From the NCBI GenBank assembly GCA_039583875.1, contig CM077152.1, positions 21,799,538-21,863,537 on the forward strand: DNA of 64,000 nt. Reading direction: 5' to 3'. The stretch is from Platanthera guangdongensis. Lineage: Eukaryota > Streptophyta > Magnoliopsida > Asparagales > Orchidaceae. Positions 10,201 through 22,400 of the stretch are shown in pieces. The notes under the pieces were generated by a model that was given only the letters and a program-made list of their open reading frames with translations, did no database searches and was not told where the DNA came from. The number at the start of each line of letters is the position of its first letter. Within the stretch, counting starts at the first letter, position 1. The position numbers were made by a program, and so were the translations under genes.

Positions 10201-13200
10201 AAAACACGACATTAAGCGGGAAATATCTTGTGCGCATACACCACAGCAAAATGGAGTGGCGGAGAGCTATAAAGCACCCACACTTCAAAATGCCCAGCGT
10301 GTCAATGTCGGACTCTCCGACACTCGTCCGACTCTCCGACACTCTCCGACACTCGTGTCGGAAGTTCGACACGCTGGCTCATGCGGGACTCGCGTGTCTC
10401 GCTCAATCGGACACGTGTGTCCCTCTCAATCGAACACGCGTGTCCCTAAGCTAGCTACTCACGGTGAGACGGGAGGTAATTGTGTTGGAAGTGCAATTTT
10501 TGTGAAAAAATTTTTATAAGTTCATATGAAAAAGTGAAAGCACATTTGTTAATCATTTGTGGAAAAGGAATTGAAAAGTGTGTAAAAGTTTTAAGTAGTG
10601 ATCAATTTGAGGTGAAAAATTATAAGAAGAGGTAATGTGTTAATGTTCTATCATTTTTTGACATTTGGTTAAGTTTTGCATTTGAATATTTGATTAGTAA
10701 TATTTAAACATGTCTTGGTTTATTTGAATATTTGTTATTTGTTCATTTTTAATGTTTTGTTAAATTTCTTAGGATTTTCATAATTATAAAAATTAAATAT
10801 TTAATATACGTGTCTCAGCGTGTCGAAATATGATATTTTTTGAGAATTTACGAGTCGCGAGTCGTGTCGTGTCGTGTCGCGTGTCACGTGTCGGTGTCGG
10901 TGCAACATAGGCGGAGAGGAAGATACATCACTTGGCGGAGACTTGCAAAAGTTGGCTACATGTCAAAGGCATACCCAAGGCCTTATGGAAGGAGAGAATG
11001 GTCTGTGCTACTTATGTCATCAACAGGATGTCATTAAGTCCTGTCAACATGAAATTTCCTTATGAGTTGATGTTCAAGGAGAAGCCAAGTGTGAAGCATT
11101 TTTGGGTGTTTGGCTCTACTTGCTTTGTGCATATCTTGGATGCTCTCGGGACAAAGTTGGATGCAAAGGCACGAAAGCGTGTCTTCAATGGGCGATGAGC
11201 GGAAGAAGCGATGAAAGTGCATGGATCTGTATACAAGACGGTTCATTATCTCACGAGATATGGTATTCGGCGAGCTGACGTCATACCAGGGAAGTTCTAC
11301 TATAGAGCTGCAGGAGAGCATAAAAGAAAGAAGAAATGAGAGAGTCTCTAATGACTTTCTGGTGGAGCTGCTTGTGACTCCAGGAGCTCCTACTCCATCA
11401 GAGCAATCCCCTTGGTCACTCGGATGGAGGAGCTGATGCGGATGATGCAGCGGAAATGGTGGAAAGTGGTCCGGTCTTGCGAAGGTCGAAGAGGACCATC
11501 ATAACACCAGCTCGGTACAGAAAAGGGAAATTGGTGGGCATGTGTTCATGCTTCTTTGCAGGGCCTCTGGACGAGCAAGAGTTGTCGTGCTTTGAGGACG
11601 TCATTGGAGTGAAGAAATGGGAGGATGTCATGGATGAGGAGATGACGGCCCTCAAGAAGAACGAGATTTGGGACCTTGAGCCCAAGGTAGATGACATCAC
11701 ACCTGTCACTTGCAAGTGGGTGTGTAAGGTGAACAAGAAGGCAGACAAAAACATAGAGCGTTACAAGGCTCACCTTGTTGCTCGTGGATTCTCACAGTAG
11801 TACGGAGAGGACTACGAAGAGACATTCAGTCTTGTGGCGAAGATGACATCGGTACGGATGGTGATTGCCTTAGAGGCATGTCAGGGTTGGAGGATTTGGA
11901 AATTCAATGTGAAGAATGTTTTTCTTTACGGATAGATTGACAAATACATCTCCATAGTGCAACCACCGAGATACATATCTGAGACTCATCTAGGACATAT
12001 TTGTAAGTTGAAGAAGGCCATTTATGATTTGAAACAGGTGCCTCAAGCCTGGTACGGGAAGATTGCGGAATATCAATGAAGCACAGATACTTCCCTGAAG
12101 GCAGCGTACCTGTACCGAATACGTACCTAATACTCCGTGGATACACCTATATGGACACACTTAGACTTGCACATCATTCTGGATATTGTGATAGGAGTGT
12201 TTTTCTAGAGTAAACAAAAGTTGGTTCTATGCTAGCAAGCGTTGATACATCCAAATAAGTTGTGTATTTGTACTGGTACGTTTCTATTACTGGTACATTT
12301 ATGTTACTGGTACATTTTTGTTACTGTAGAAAGGGGCATAATATAGGAGATACAACAAGACACCCAACACCGATAGGCGGTGTGGGACTAAACTCAATAA
12401 TATAAATATACTAACTATAACACTCCCCCTCAAGCTGGAGGGGAAACCTACAGCTTGAACACAACATAAAATGGAAGGTAAAAGAAGGTTGGCAACATGG
12501 GACAAAACAGCAGTCACCGAGACCCAACTGCGTGCACCGGGGATACTACAATCGGGCAAAGGCCTCACGACGTTGGTCTACAAACTGACCATGATCACGT
12601 TGGATACACCCGGAACTGAAACTAGGTCCACCAAAAATGTCAAACCATTCCTACCACCAAACGAAGAAAAGAAACGGGGAGAAACACACACAACAAACGA
12701 AATCAACCTGGGGGCCATGTGTGACTAAGGCAGAAGTCGGGAAAGAGGCATCCGAGTCGCCGTTATCACAAACACTCCCCCCCCCCACGTGGAATACGTG
12801 CAAGAAGGCATAGACTATGTCTGGAGGTCGTGACGTACACTCCCCCTCACGTAGACCACGTGTGGGCCCTCGTCGGGTACATGAACCCAGATCATGTGAA
12901 AGAAGGCCGAAATCGAAAGGAGACACGAACAACAACAAGCACAAAGAACTTTAAAAAAACTACAAAAAAAAACTAGACTGGGAAAAGAAGAGGCTCATGC
13001 ATAGCAGCAGCACGGCATGACCATCAAATCTCAACAGGAAAAAAACAGGAGCAGCACATCCGGAAGGGAAGAGCAGCAGCAACACGAATCCACCAAGCCG
13101 AAAGAGGAGGTGGCAAGCCAGAGAAGCAGTACGGCAGCGCAGAGGAGCAGCGGCAAGGAGCCACCTGAGCCGGAGAAGAAGTCGGTCGAATCCCTTTCTC

Positions 13201-16200
13201 AATCGATGAGAACAAGGGGGAACACTTCCCCTGGCAGCGAAAGAGACGGGAGGAGAAGCAGAGGGCAGAGTAGCACCACGGGAGAAGCTGGAAGCAAACG
13301 ACGGAGTCGTCGGGAGAAGCAGCGCGGCAACAACGGTGGAAGCAGTCCACGACGTCGATGTCGCAGGCGGAAGCAGCACACGGCGTCAACGACGCGGGCG
13401 GAAGTGGAGCCGCTCCTGTCGACAGGATAAGCTATCGACTTCGTCGACAGGAGCAGCGGGCGTGAGCCCTAGCAGTCTGCGGGAGAAGAAAAAAAATCAC
13501 GGGTCGGGGGGGGGGGGGGGGAGGAACAGTGGCGGAAGCGGAAACCGGGAAAAAAATTATTTTAGCCTTCAGAACGATCCTCTGATACCATGTAGAAAGA
13601 AATGAAAAGATGCAATTTATTCTTCCACAAAGGGGCATAATATAGGAGATACAACAAGACACCCAACACAGATAGACGGTGTGAGACTAAACTCAATAAT
13701 ATAAATATACTAACTCTAACAGTTACATGTACATGTATTGAACGTGTTGATACAATGCAAGTTATTAACAAAACGGCTAACTTGTCTCTAAACTAACCGG
13801 AAATTGAAGATGTTGATCTACAACAATGAAGTTGATCTCCAACAATAAAATTGATCTCCGACAATGAAGAAGAAAAAAATACTGATAAGTAAACTTAAGT
13901 TTAATTTTATCTCTTTTGGTTAAACATATAAGATACTAAATTTTATAATATTCACGAATGCTTAAGGTTTGAAAACTTCATGTTATGTTGCATTGATTTG
14001 TGGACTTGTACTTCAAGTTATGATTTATGTTTGACATTTCAATATTTTGAGAACTATTTATTGCATTTATGATATATACATAGATATATATACGAGTGAT
14101 AGTGCACGGAGGGGGGGTGCCCAGCGCGACAGTATTCGGTCCGCGGGGGGTCCCCGTGCCACTCGCGACTGTACCTAGCCCGCCACGGGGGGTTCCCCGT
14201 GCCCCGCGCGGTGGAGTCTGTCGTCGGCGGCCTGACCGGAGCCCACCAACGAGTTTGTTGAGGTTCGGCGAACCCGTCGGGGGTTCTCCAGCGGCGGGCT
14301 TTCTTTTTAGATCACTCGCCGTATACGTTATCTCGTACTGATTCACGACCGGTGAATCGACTGGAATCATCTTATGACGGACGATCCATCGGATTTGCCT
14401 CAGCGATAAACACGCAAATCCCCTAATTCAATTGCTGGAAATTTATCTGATAGATTTGCTGCTTATTCTGGATTTAGGGCAGAAGAATCTCAGATCCTGA
14501 AAGCCCGATCTGATTCAAATGGTTCAAAGCTTGAATTAAACGAAGATTGGAGAAGAAGAAATCGTGAGAAATCAGAAACCATGCTTCTTTGATTGTTCTT
14601 GAGGAATCGAAGCCGACGAAGGGCCGAGGAATCTTGGATACGGAGGAGAAATGTCGAGAACATAAGCACAGAGGGAGATTAGGGTCTCACGGCAGGGCCA
14701 CCACCGACGGTGGCCCTGTCCGATCGCCGATAGACAACCCCTAGCGGGTTTGCCGGACACCAGCGAACTAGCCAGTGGGGTCCGGTCAGGCCATCGGCGG
14801 CTCCGCCGGCGGCGGCAAAGGTAAGTGGCATAGAACGTTTTGGAAATGGGGGGTATCAGATTATTTGCGTGAGCCGGGGAAAAATTATCCTTGCTTTAGA
14901 GGTTGAGAAGAAGAAGAGCGGGGTGCTTGTGTCCCAGAAGAATTATGCAGAGCGGATCGTGCATAGATTCGGCATGAAGGATGGGAAGAGCAGCTCTACT
15001 CCACTCGAAGTTGGTGTGAAACTTCGGCGGGATGAAGGAAAGATTCTTCCAAATCCTAAAGATTTTCGAGCATTGATGATGAGTTTGATCTACCTGACAT
15101 CTACGAGGTCGGGCATCTCTTTTGCCATCGACAGAGTAAGTCGGTACATGCAGAAGCCCAGGAAGCATCCATGGAGTCAACAAAGGGATATTGAAGTATG
15201 TGAAGTCGACCTCAGACATGGGGTTGTTTTATGAGGACACGAGTTTCACCCTGCACGGATTCACGGATGTTGATTATGGCAGAGATGCAGATGATCGGAA
15301 GTCAACATATGGATACGTCTTCAAGTGCGGGTCAGCAGATGACAGTTGTGTCGTGGTGCAGCAGGAAGCATGATTCAGTGTCCATCTCCACCACTGAGGA
15401 AAAATACAAAGCGACATCAATAGCAGCCCACGAGGGCATTTGGCTGCGCAGATTGGTGAAGGGCATTCATGAGGAGGTGCGAGTACCTACTTTACTTTAC
15501 GGTGACAATGAAAGTGCCTTGAAACTGGTTAACAATATAGCTTGATTGATCTCTGATCGTGGAGTATATGCAGATCAAAGACAATGTTGCTGACATCTTC
15601 ACGAAGCCTCTTTCGAAGGGTCAGTTTGAGCGGTTGCGGAATCTGCTTGGTGGTCCCCAGTTCTCACCTCAAGGGGAGAGTTAAAAATTAAAATGAGACC
15701 GCGAATAACCGCGTGATCGCAGCTACCGCCCTGCGGTAAGCTACCGTCTCGCGACAGTGGAGATTCCAGAAATTTCTCCGCCATCTTTTAAATAGGGATT
15801 CGTACCCTTATCACTTGTACAAAACAGCAGTTCAAAAGATAAGGTTGTGGTTAGCGAGTTGCGACAAGAAGAAGAGATCGGCAGTTGGTCTTTTGCGAAC
15901 TCTGTGACTAGCACTAGGTGATAAGGCGACTAGAACTGGCGGTAAGTCCAGTGGTGGCAATAGTGAAATTGCGGGCAGCAGTGGGCGAGTAAGTGGCTAG
16001 AGCGGCGTGGTAAACCTTACTGTCGGCGGTAATTACGGTTTACGGTTAAGCAATCAACCTTCTCATGGCGATCTCCAGCAGAAAAATAAGTGCCTAAAAG
16101 TGCGATCTCTACAATCAGAGGGAGCTCTGGCGGCCACTGTTGTGGTGTCTGTTTGTTTTTTTATATAGTCCAATACAATGTGAAATCATGTCTTGCAATT

Positions 16201-19200
16201 GTATGCCTCATCATTGAATCTAGTTGTGAAGTTAATGAAAGTCATTGTTGTTTCTCTTTTCCATAACTAGTGGTTTAGTTTCTTGGTTGGTTGAGTGATC
16301 CTTGGACTTCAAATATTTTACAAATTTCCATGCGGTAGCTTTAACGCTTTCAACTATTGCAGAGACCTGGTTTTAGGGTCCCCCCAGATCCATTTTCTCT
16401 TTGGTAGTCCCAAACCTTCGTACCCGCATTAATCCTAAGGCAACTCTTAATCTTAAGTTCTTAGGCACTTGGGTAAACTCTATAAAATTATATATCCACT
16501 TACTCTAAACAATGGACCCAAGATACTTAAAAGTAACAAAACATGGTCAATCAAGTGCCAGATTTTAATTCAATAAAGGATTAATTACCAACCACCCTTT
16601 TGGAGGAGTGCACTCGTAATGCATGTTAATTTAGTGGGGGTGTCTTGTAAAGTTGTAAACTCAGGACAAGATCATTGTAATTTAAAGAAATAGAGAAATC
16701 CCTGTGATTACTCAAAAATCTAGGGGAGATCATGGTAATTAACCCTAGAATAAATAGATGTTCTAAAACCAAGATCAAAGAAGTACCAGACTGATAAACA
16801 AGTATAATCTCGGACATGACAAAAAAAAAACACTCAGCAGACCGGAACTAAATGTGGATCTTCATGCATGCTAATGACAAAGGAACTTTCATATAAACCC
16901 CAAAGGGCACGCCATCTGCAGGTACTTTTTATTTTCTAGATATTTGGTGCATTAAGAAACTTGCAGTGAAAATTGCTAGGAGTGCCAACTGGCAGTAAAA
17001 GGTACCTGTTGCATAGAAAGTTCCCGAAGCGACAAGAAAGAACACAGTCCAGAAAATCAACTAGGAAGGCCTAGGAAGAAAAACCAAATAAGCTAATAAT
17101 ATGGTTTTCAAATAAAGTGAATGATTCTCATGCTTTTTCATTATCAGTATATCTGGAATGTATGGATGCCTACCGATGAGAATTCAAAAGCAGCTGGATA
17201 CACTCTTAGTAATTGTGAAACACAATCAACCCACTGCAGTTCAAGATTAAAAAGGTCAAATCTAATCACAACTAAGCATACAAAAATATAATATAATGAA
17301 AGCAACAAATGGGAAACATACATGTCATGTTCTCACAAAAAATGATGAAACCATCAAATCATTAGATGGGTGAATTTGCATAAAAATCTCTCATTTGTGA
17401 AGGCAATTTTTTTATTGTAGATAGCGATGTATGGTATGGCTCTGAGTGTTGGGCAGTGAATTGTGTACATGAGGAAAAAATGGGAGTTGCGGAGATGAGA
17501 ATGCTTAGGTGGATGTGTGGACACACGGGACTGGATAAAATTAGGAATGAATTTATCAGGGATAAGACGGGATTAGCACAAATTGCAGAGAAGATGCGAG
17601 AAGCTCGATTAAGATGGTTTGGACACATACAAAGGAGATCATTAAAGGCACATGTTAGGCGTTGTGAGAGTCTAGTAACTAGACATGTTAAACGAGGGAG
17701 GGCTAGACCAATAAAGACTTGGAATGAAACTATAAGGAAAGACATGATATACTTAGGCACTGGTGAGATTATGACTAAAGATATGGCAAAATGGCGACAA
17801 AGGATCCATATAGCCGACCCCACTATAGTGGGATAAAGGCTTGAGTGTCGTTGTTGTTGTAGTGATGTAGGGTAGACAAAGTGAGTGTGAGTCCTAAGAT
17901 GCAATCCTAGGTGGAATTCTGGGGAATAATTCTACTAACCATGGGCGTACATGCAACACAAACAAGATCCGATAGATAATTACAACCGGTAATTAAAACA
18001 ATAAGCCCCAGACATAATTGTAGGCAATGCAAAATAATTCTTAGAGCGTGCAGATTCCGGCTTTCCTCTGCGTGGAGAGCCAAAGAAAAGTGTGCAAGCG
18101 AATAAGCTTTGCAAATCAAGATGAGTATAACAGAACAAGCACTACTAAAACCAAAGATCCAAAATCATACAGTAAACAAGTCCATACAACAATGATCAAG
18201 CTAACAAGAATCTGACCGCCTATGGGGGAGGGGATAACACAATGCATGTATAACTACCTCATTCTGATTTTGAAGCTATGCAAGCAGATCACTTCAAGGA
18301 ATTCTTCGTGTGCAAATGACTATAGAAAGACAAGCTCTTCCATGAAACATGCAAATGCACAATTAAATGCATCAGTTACTTATAATGCATGATACCTGTA
18401 CAAATATGGGAGAACTATTTGATGCCTGTGAATGTGAGGAGCTACTGACTGAGGACGTCCGTGGGAGAGTTGCTGCTGATGATTGCCTGGATAATTCCAA
18501 ATGTGAGCTACTGTTATCAGGTGCGGAAGGAATTCCAAGACGGTCAGAAAATGGATGGCCAAAAGCGAGCCAATCTTTTTCGACAAGCGCCTGCATTGAG
18601 GAACCCAAAACCATTATTAAGGTTGCATATGCTTTGTTATTATATAATATCGCTATCTTCATGCACAAATGCATTACATTAGTAGAAGAATAATAACAAA
18701 ATCATCAGTAGTTTCAGTCTACAGCATTCATAAAATACATTTTGGGAAATGGGAATAAAGGATATTCCAAACCATCTCAAATACACAGAAATTATGAAAA
18801 TGCACAAGAATCTCGTAAGAGAAATTCATAGACAAACTAGAGCACGGTTGAAATGTTGTTCTTCAGTACAGATCCAGACCTATATAACCTTAATGTTCTA
18901 GAAATAAATGAAATACTGAAGGCCCTATAATATGTACTCTCCATAAAATACCTGAAATCCTTTTAGCGTCCTGTAGTACGGATCAAGCAACAGGCTTGCA
19001 AGTGATACCAATTGAGTTGTTCTATCCCATCCATCACTAGACAGGAAGAAATGATTAAGAACTTTGTTATGATAACATACACGAAAAATTTACATTAAAA
19101 TAAAAAATACAATATAAGCACCATCTTATTTATATTGTCAATAAATAATCAAAGTATTGATGCTCTATAACATGTGCTCACACGGCTCCACTCTAACTCA

Positions 19201-19438
19201 CATCAATCGGTTACGGATCTTCGATGGGGAATCACGTACAAGCGTCGCGAGCATTGAGTGACGTTCGCTTAAATTATCCTATTATTTCGTATTTTGTATT
19301 TTATGCATGTTTTATATTTCATCCTCATGTTAAGCCCTCGTGAGGGGGGCATTTTGGTACTTTGCGGGAACTAATTAAACCCACCTTTATATGTGAGTTT
19401 GTGGTGGGAAAAGGACAGGAAGGAAATTAATCAACAAA

Positions 19439-19474
<36 letters not shown>

Positions 19475-22400
19475 ACCCGTCTGGAGCCTTAGCAGCATCC
19501 AACAGGAAATCCCGCAGCCGGATCCTCGTCACTCAGCGCCGGCAACCCCCCTCCTCGCCACCATTGCTTCCAAAGGCTCCAAGAAGGCTCTCTCCTCCTC
19601 CCTCGAGGACTTCCCTCTACTTCCCCCATGTACGCGCTCTCAATCTCGGGCATGAACAACTTGGTATCAGAGGTACCTATCCTCCTCACCGCTAACTCTT
19701 CAAATCCGACGCCTACCGCGTCCGCCGTGGCCGACCACGCCTCTTCTGCCGAGTGCCGCCCCGGGCGTCGTTCCCCAGCACCAGACCGCACCACTCTGCT
19801 CTGCCCCAACGTCGCTGCCTTTGCAGCCGTCCGACCGCCCTTCGTCGCAACACGTCTTGCTTGGCTCATCCATCACCGGGGATTCCCTCCTCGCGGCCTC
19901 CACCGGCTTGCTTTCTTCGCCTTCATTTTTTTCGCATAGGGCTGCTCCCTCCATGGACGACAGGAACTTGGGCGGCCCTACATTAGCCCAGATCTTGGAA
20001 TCCTTCAAGAACATGATGGCGGACAACCATCAAACCCTCCTCGCCGCTCTCCGACCGGACGGTACTTCTCCACAGCCACGCCCCACTACGGATTCTTCTC
20101 CATCCATTCCTGGACTGCAAGCGGGACTCCGGCCGCCCGATCCGCCCTCCCGCTTCGACAACTCTACCGTGTCGCGCTATGTGAAGTTGGATTATCCGAT
20201 CTTTGAGGGCCGCGATGATCCCTTAACGTGGTTGACTCGTTGCGAGCAATTCTTCGTTGTGCAACGTACTCCATGGGAGGATTGGCTCGGTGTGGCCTCC
20301 ATCCACCTCATGGGCTCGACACAACTATGGTTCTCTCAGTTTCAACGGAAGCCCGACCTCACGTGGGACGACTTCAAGGTCCAATGCACTCTTCGCTTCG
20401 GGCCACCGCTTCGCAGCAACCACATTGGCGACCTGATCTCCCTCAAGCAGACCGGCTCCATCGATGACTATTTAGAGCAGTTCCAGGTGCTACTTGCTCA
20501 CGCCCCTTCGATTCTCGCGGCTCACCAAGTCGCTTTCTTCACCGCGGGTTTACACAAGCGGCTCCTTCGCATGGACGTCAAGTTTCAAAACCCACCGGAT
20601 CTCACTTCAGCGATGAGTTTGGTCTGCCTATGCGAGAAGCGCATTCTCATGGACCGCCCATATTTGGGGCGTCGTAGCAGCGAGAGCTCGTTTCGGGCTT
20701 CCAGTCAGTCTTGGCCACCATCGAGCGGCGGCCTTCAGCGGGCTAAAGACGGGGAGCGCCCCTCCACCATCCGGCGTCTATCGACCTAGGAGATGGCCGA
20801 ACGACGCGCAAAGGGGCTTTGTTTCAATTGTGACGAGACCTATAGTTAGGGGCACCGGTGCAAGCGCCTCTTTTGGCTCAAGGTCGACAACCCCTCGGAT
20901 GAGGAAGTCGGGGATGACGGCCCAGGGGACCCAGCAATCTCCTTGCATGCCATGTCGGGCCCCCACACTTCTGACACAGTGCAGATGCCCATCATAGTGG
21001 TCGGGCACCGCCTTCTCGCTCTTATGGACACCGGCAGCACACATAGTTTCATCAACGACCTCACAGCCCAACGGCTTCAGCTTCCCATCACCAGTCACAA
21101 CCTTTTGAGCGTGGTCGTGCTGAATGGCGCTGTCATGGCCTGTACCGAGATCTGCCGGAACGTTCTCATAGTTGTGGAAGACTATCACTCTCATGTTGAT
21201 TTCTTCGTTATCGCCTTTCGGGGATTCGAGGCGGTGTTGGGAACCCGTTGGTTGTGTACCCTTGGCCCCATCTTGTGGGATTTGGAAAACATAGCGAAGT
21301 CTTGGGTCCGGGACCCACCCGACGGTTTGGCGGAGCCGTCCGACAGCTGATTCCACCCGAGTTTGCTCACTCCAGCTTGAGCCTGCAGTTCAACCCGACC
21401 TTTTGTCTCTTCTCCGCGAGTACAGTGACACCATGGTCACACCGACGGGACTTCCGCCCTTGTGATGCCAGGACCACCGCATTTGCCTTATGCCGAATAT
21501 TGTCCCGGTAGTTGGCCGTCCCCACCACTACCCCTTCCTTCAGAAGGATGAGATTGAGCGGCAGTACGCCGATATGCTTCATCAGAGTATCATCTGCCAC
21601 AGCGTCTCGCCCTTCTTCTCCCCGGTTCTCTTGGTTCACAAAAAAAAATGACTTTTGGCGCTTCTGTGTGGACTACCGCACCCTGAACGCGGTCATGGTG
21701 AAGGATAAGTTTCTCATTCTGGTGGTCGAAGAATTGTTGGATGAGTTGCATGGTGCCCGCTGCTTCTCCAAACTCGACCTTTGCTCATGGTACCACCAAG
21801 TCCGCATGTTTCCTGCTGATGTGGAGAAGACGGCGTTCTGCACGCATCATGGCCATTTTGAGTTTCTTGTGATGCCCTTCGGGCTCACGAACACCCCATC
21901 CACCTTCCAGGCACTTATGAATAAGGTATTCCATACTCTTCTTCGTAAATGCGTACTTGTTTTCTTCGATGATATTTTTGTATACAGCAAGACCTGGGAA
22001 GCACATCTCGATCACCTTCTCACGGTCCTCCAGCTGGACCGCTCTCATCGGCTATTCCTTAAGCGGGCAAAATGTTGCTTCGGCACTAACAGAGTGGCAT
22101 ACCTGGGCCACATCATCGACCATTCGGGCATCTCTGCGGATCCACTCAAGATTCAGGGCGTTCTCGATTGGCCCCTTCCTCATACTCAGCGAGAGCTCCG
22201 TGGATTCCTCGGGCTAGCCGGCTACTACCGCAGATTCATCCAAGGATACACAGTGATCGTCGCCCCTTTATTATCACTCTTGCGTCGTCAGTGCTTCGTG
22301 TGGGATGATGCCGCCACGGCAGCCTTACAGTGAGCCTTGGTCTCGGCCCCTGTTCTCCAGCTTCTAGATTTTGAGAAGGATTTCCAGGTGGATTGCGACG

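Larger units (their letters stand above)
7822..16322 (+). mobile_element. Ty1/copia element, broken by several insertions (8.5 kb)
   Basis: Two LTRs (7822-8414 and 15679-16322) flank degenerate gag, protease, integrase, reverse transcriptase and RNase H in copia order. Flanking 5-mers GATTT (7817-7821) and AATTT (16323-16327) are a one-base-diverged target duplication. Coding parts carry many stops and shifts. A 643-bp DNA element sits in integrase and about 2.8 kb of foreign sequence sits between RT and RNase H. It lies in a myotubularin intron, antisense to the gene, and cannot be autonomous. Confidence 0.92.

Noticed and set aside
12960..13430. 137-codon plus and 139-codon minus frames
   Set aside because: GC-rich interior of a small LTR element; open on both strands with compositional bias and no domain.
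17061..17062. Alternative acceptor AG at 17062-17061 in exon 17006-17070
   Set aside because: It would remove AFL and shift the frame; the acceptor ten bases upstream keeps the conserved AFLVDFLDC.
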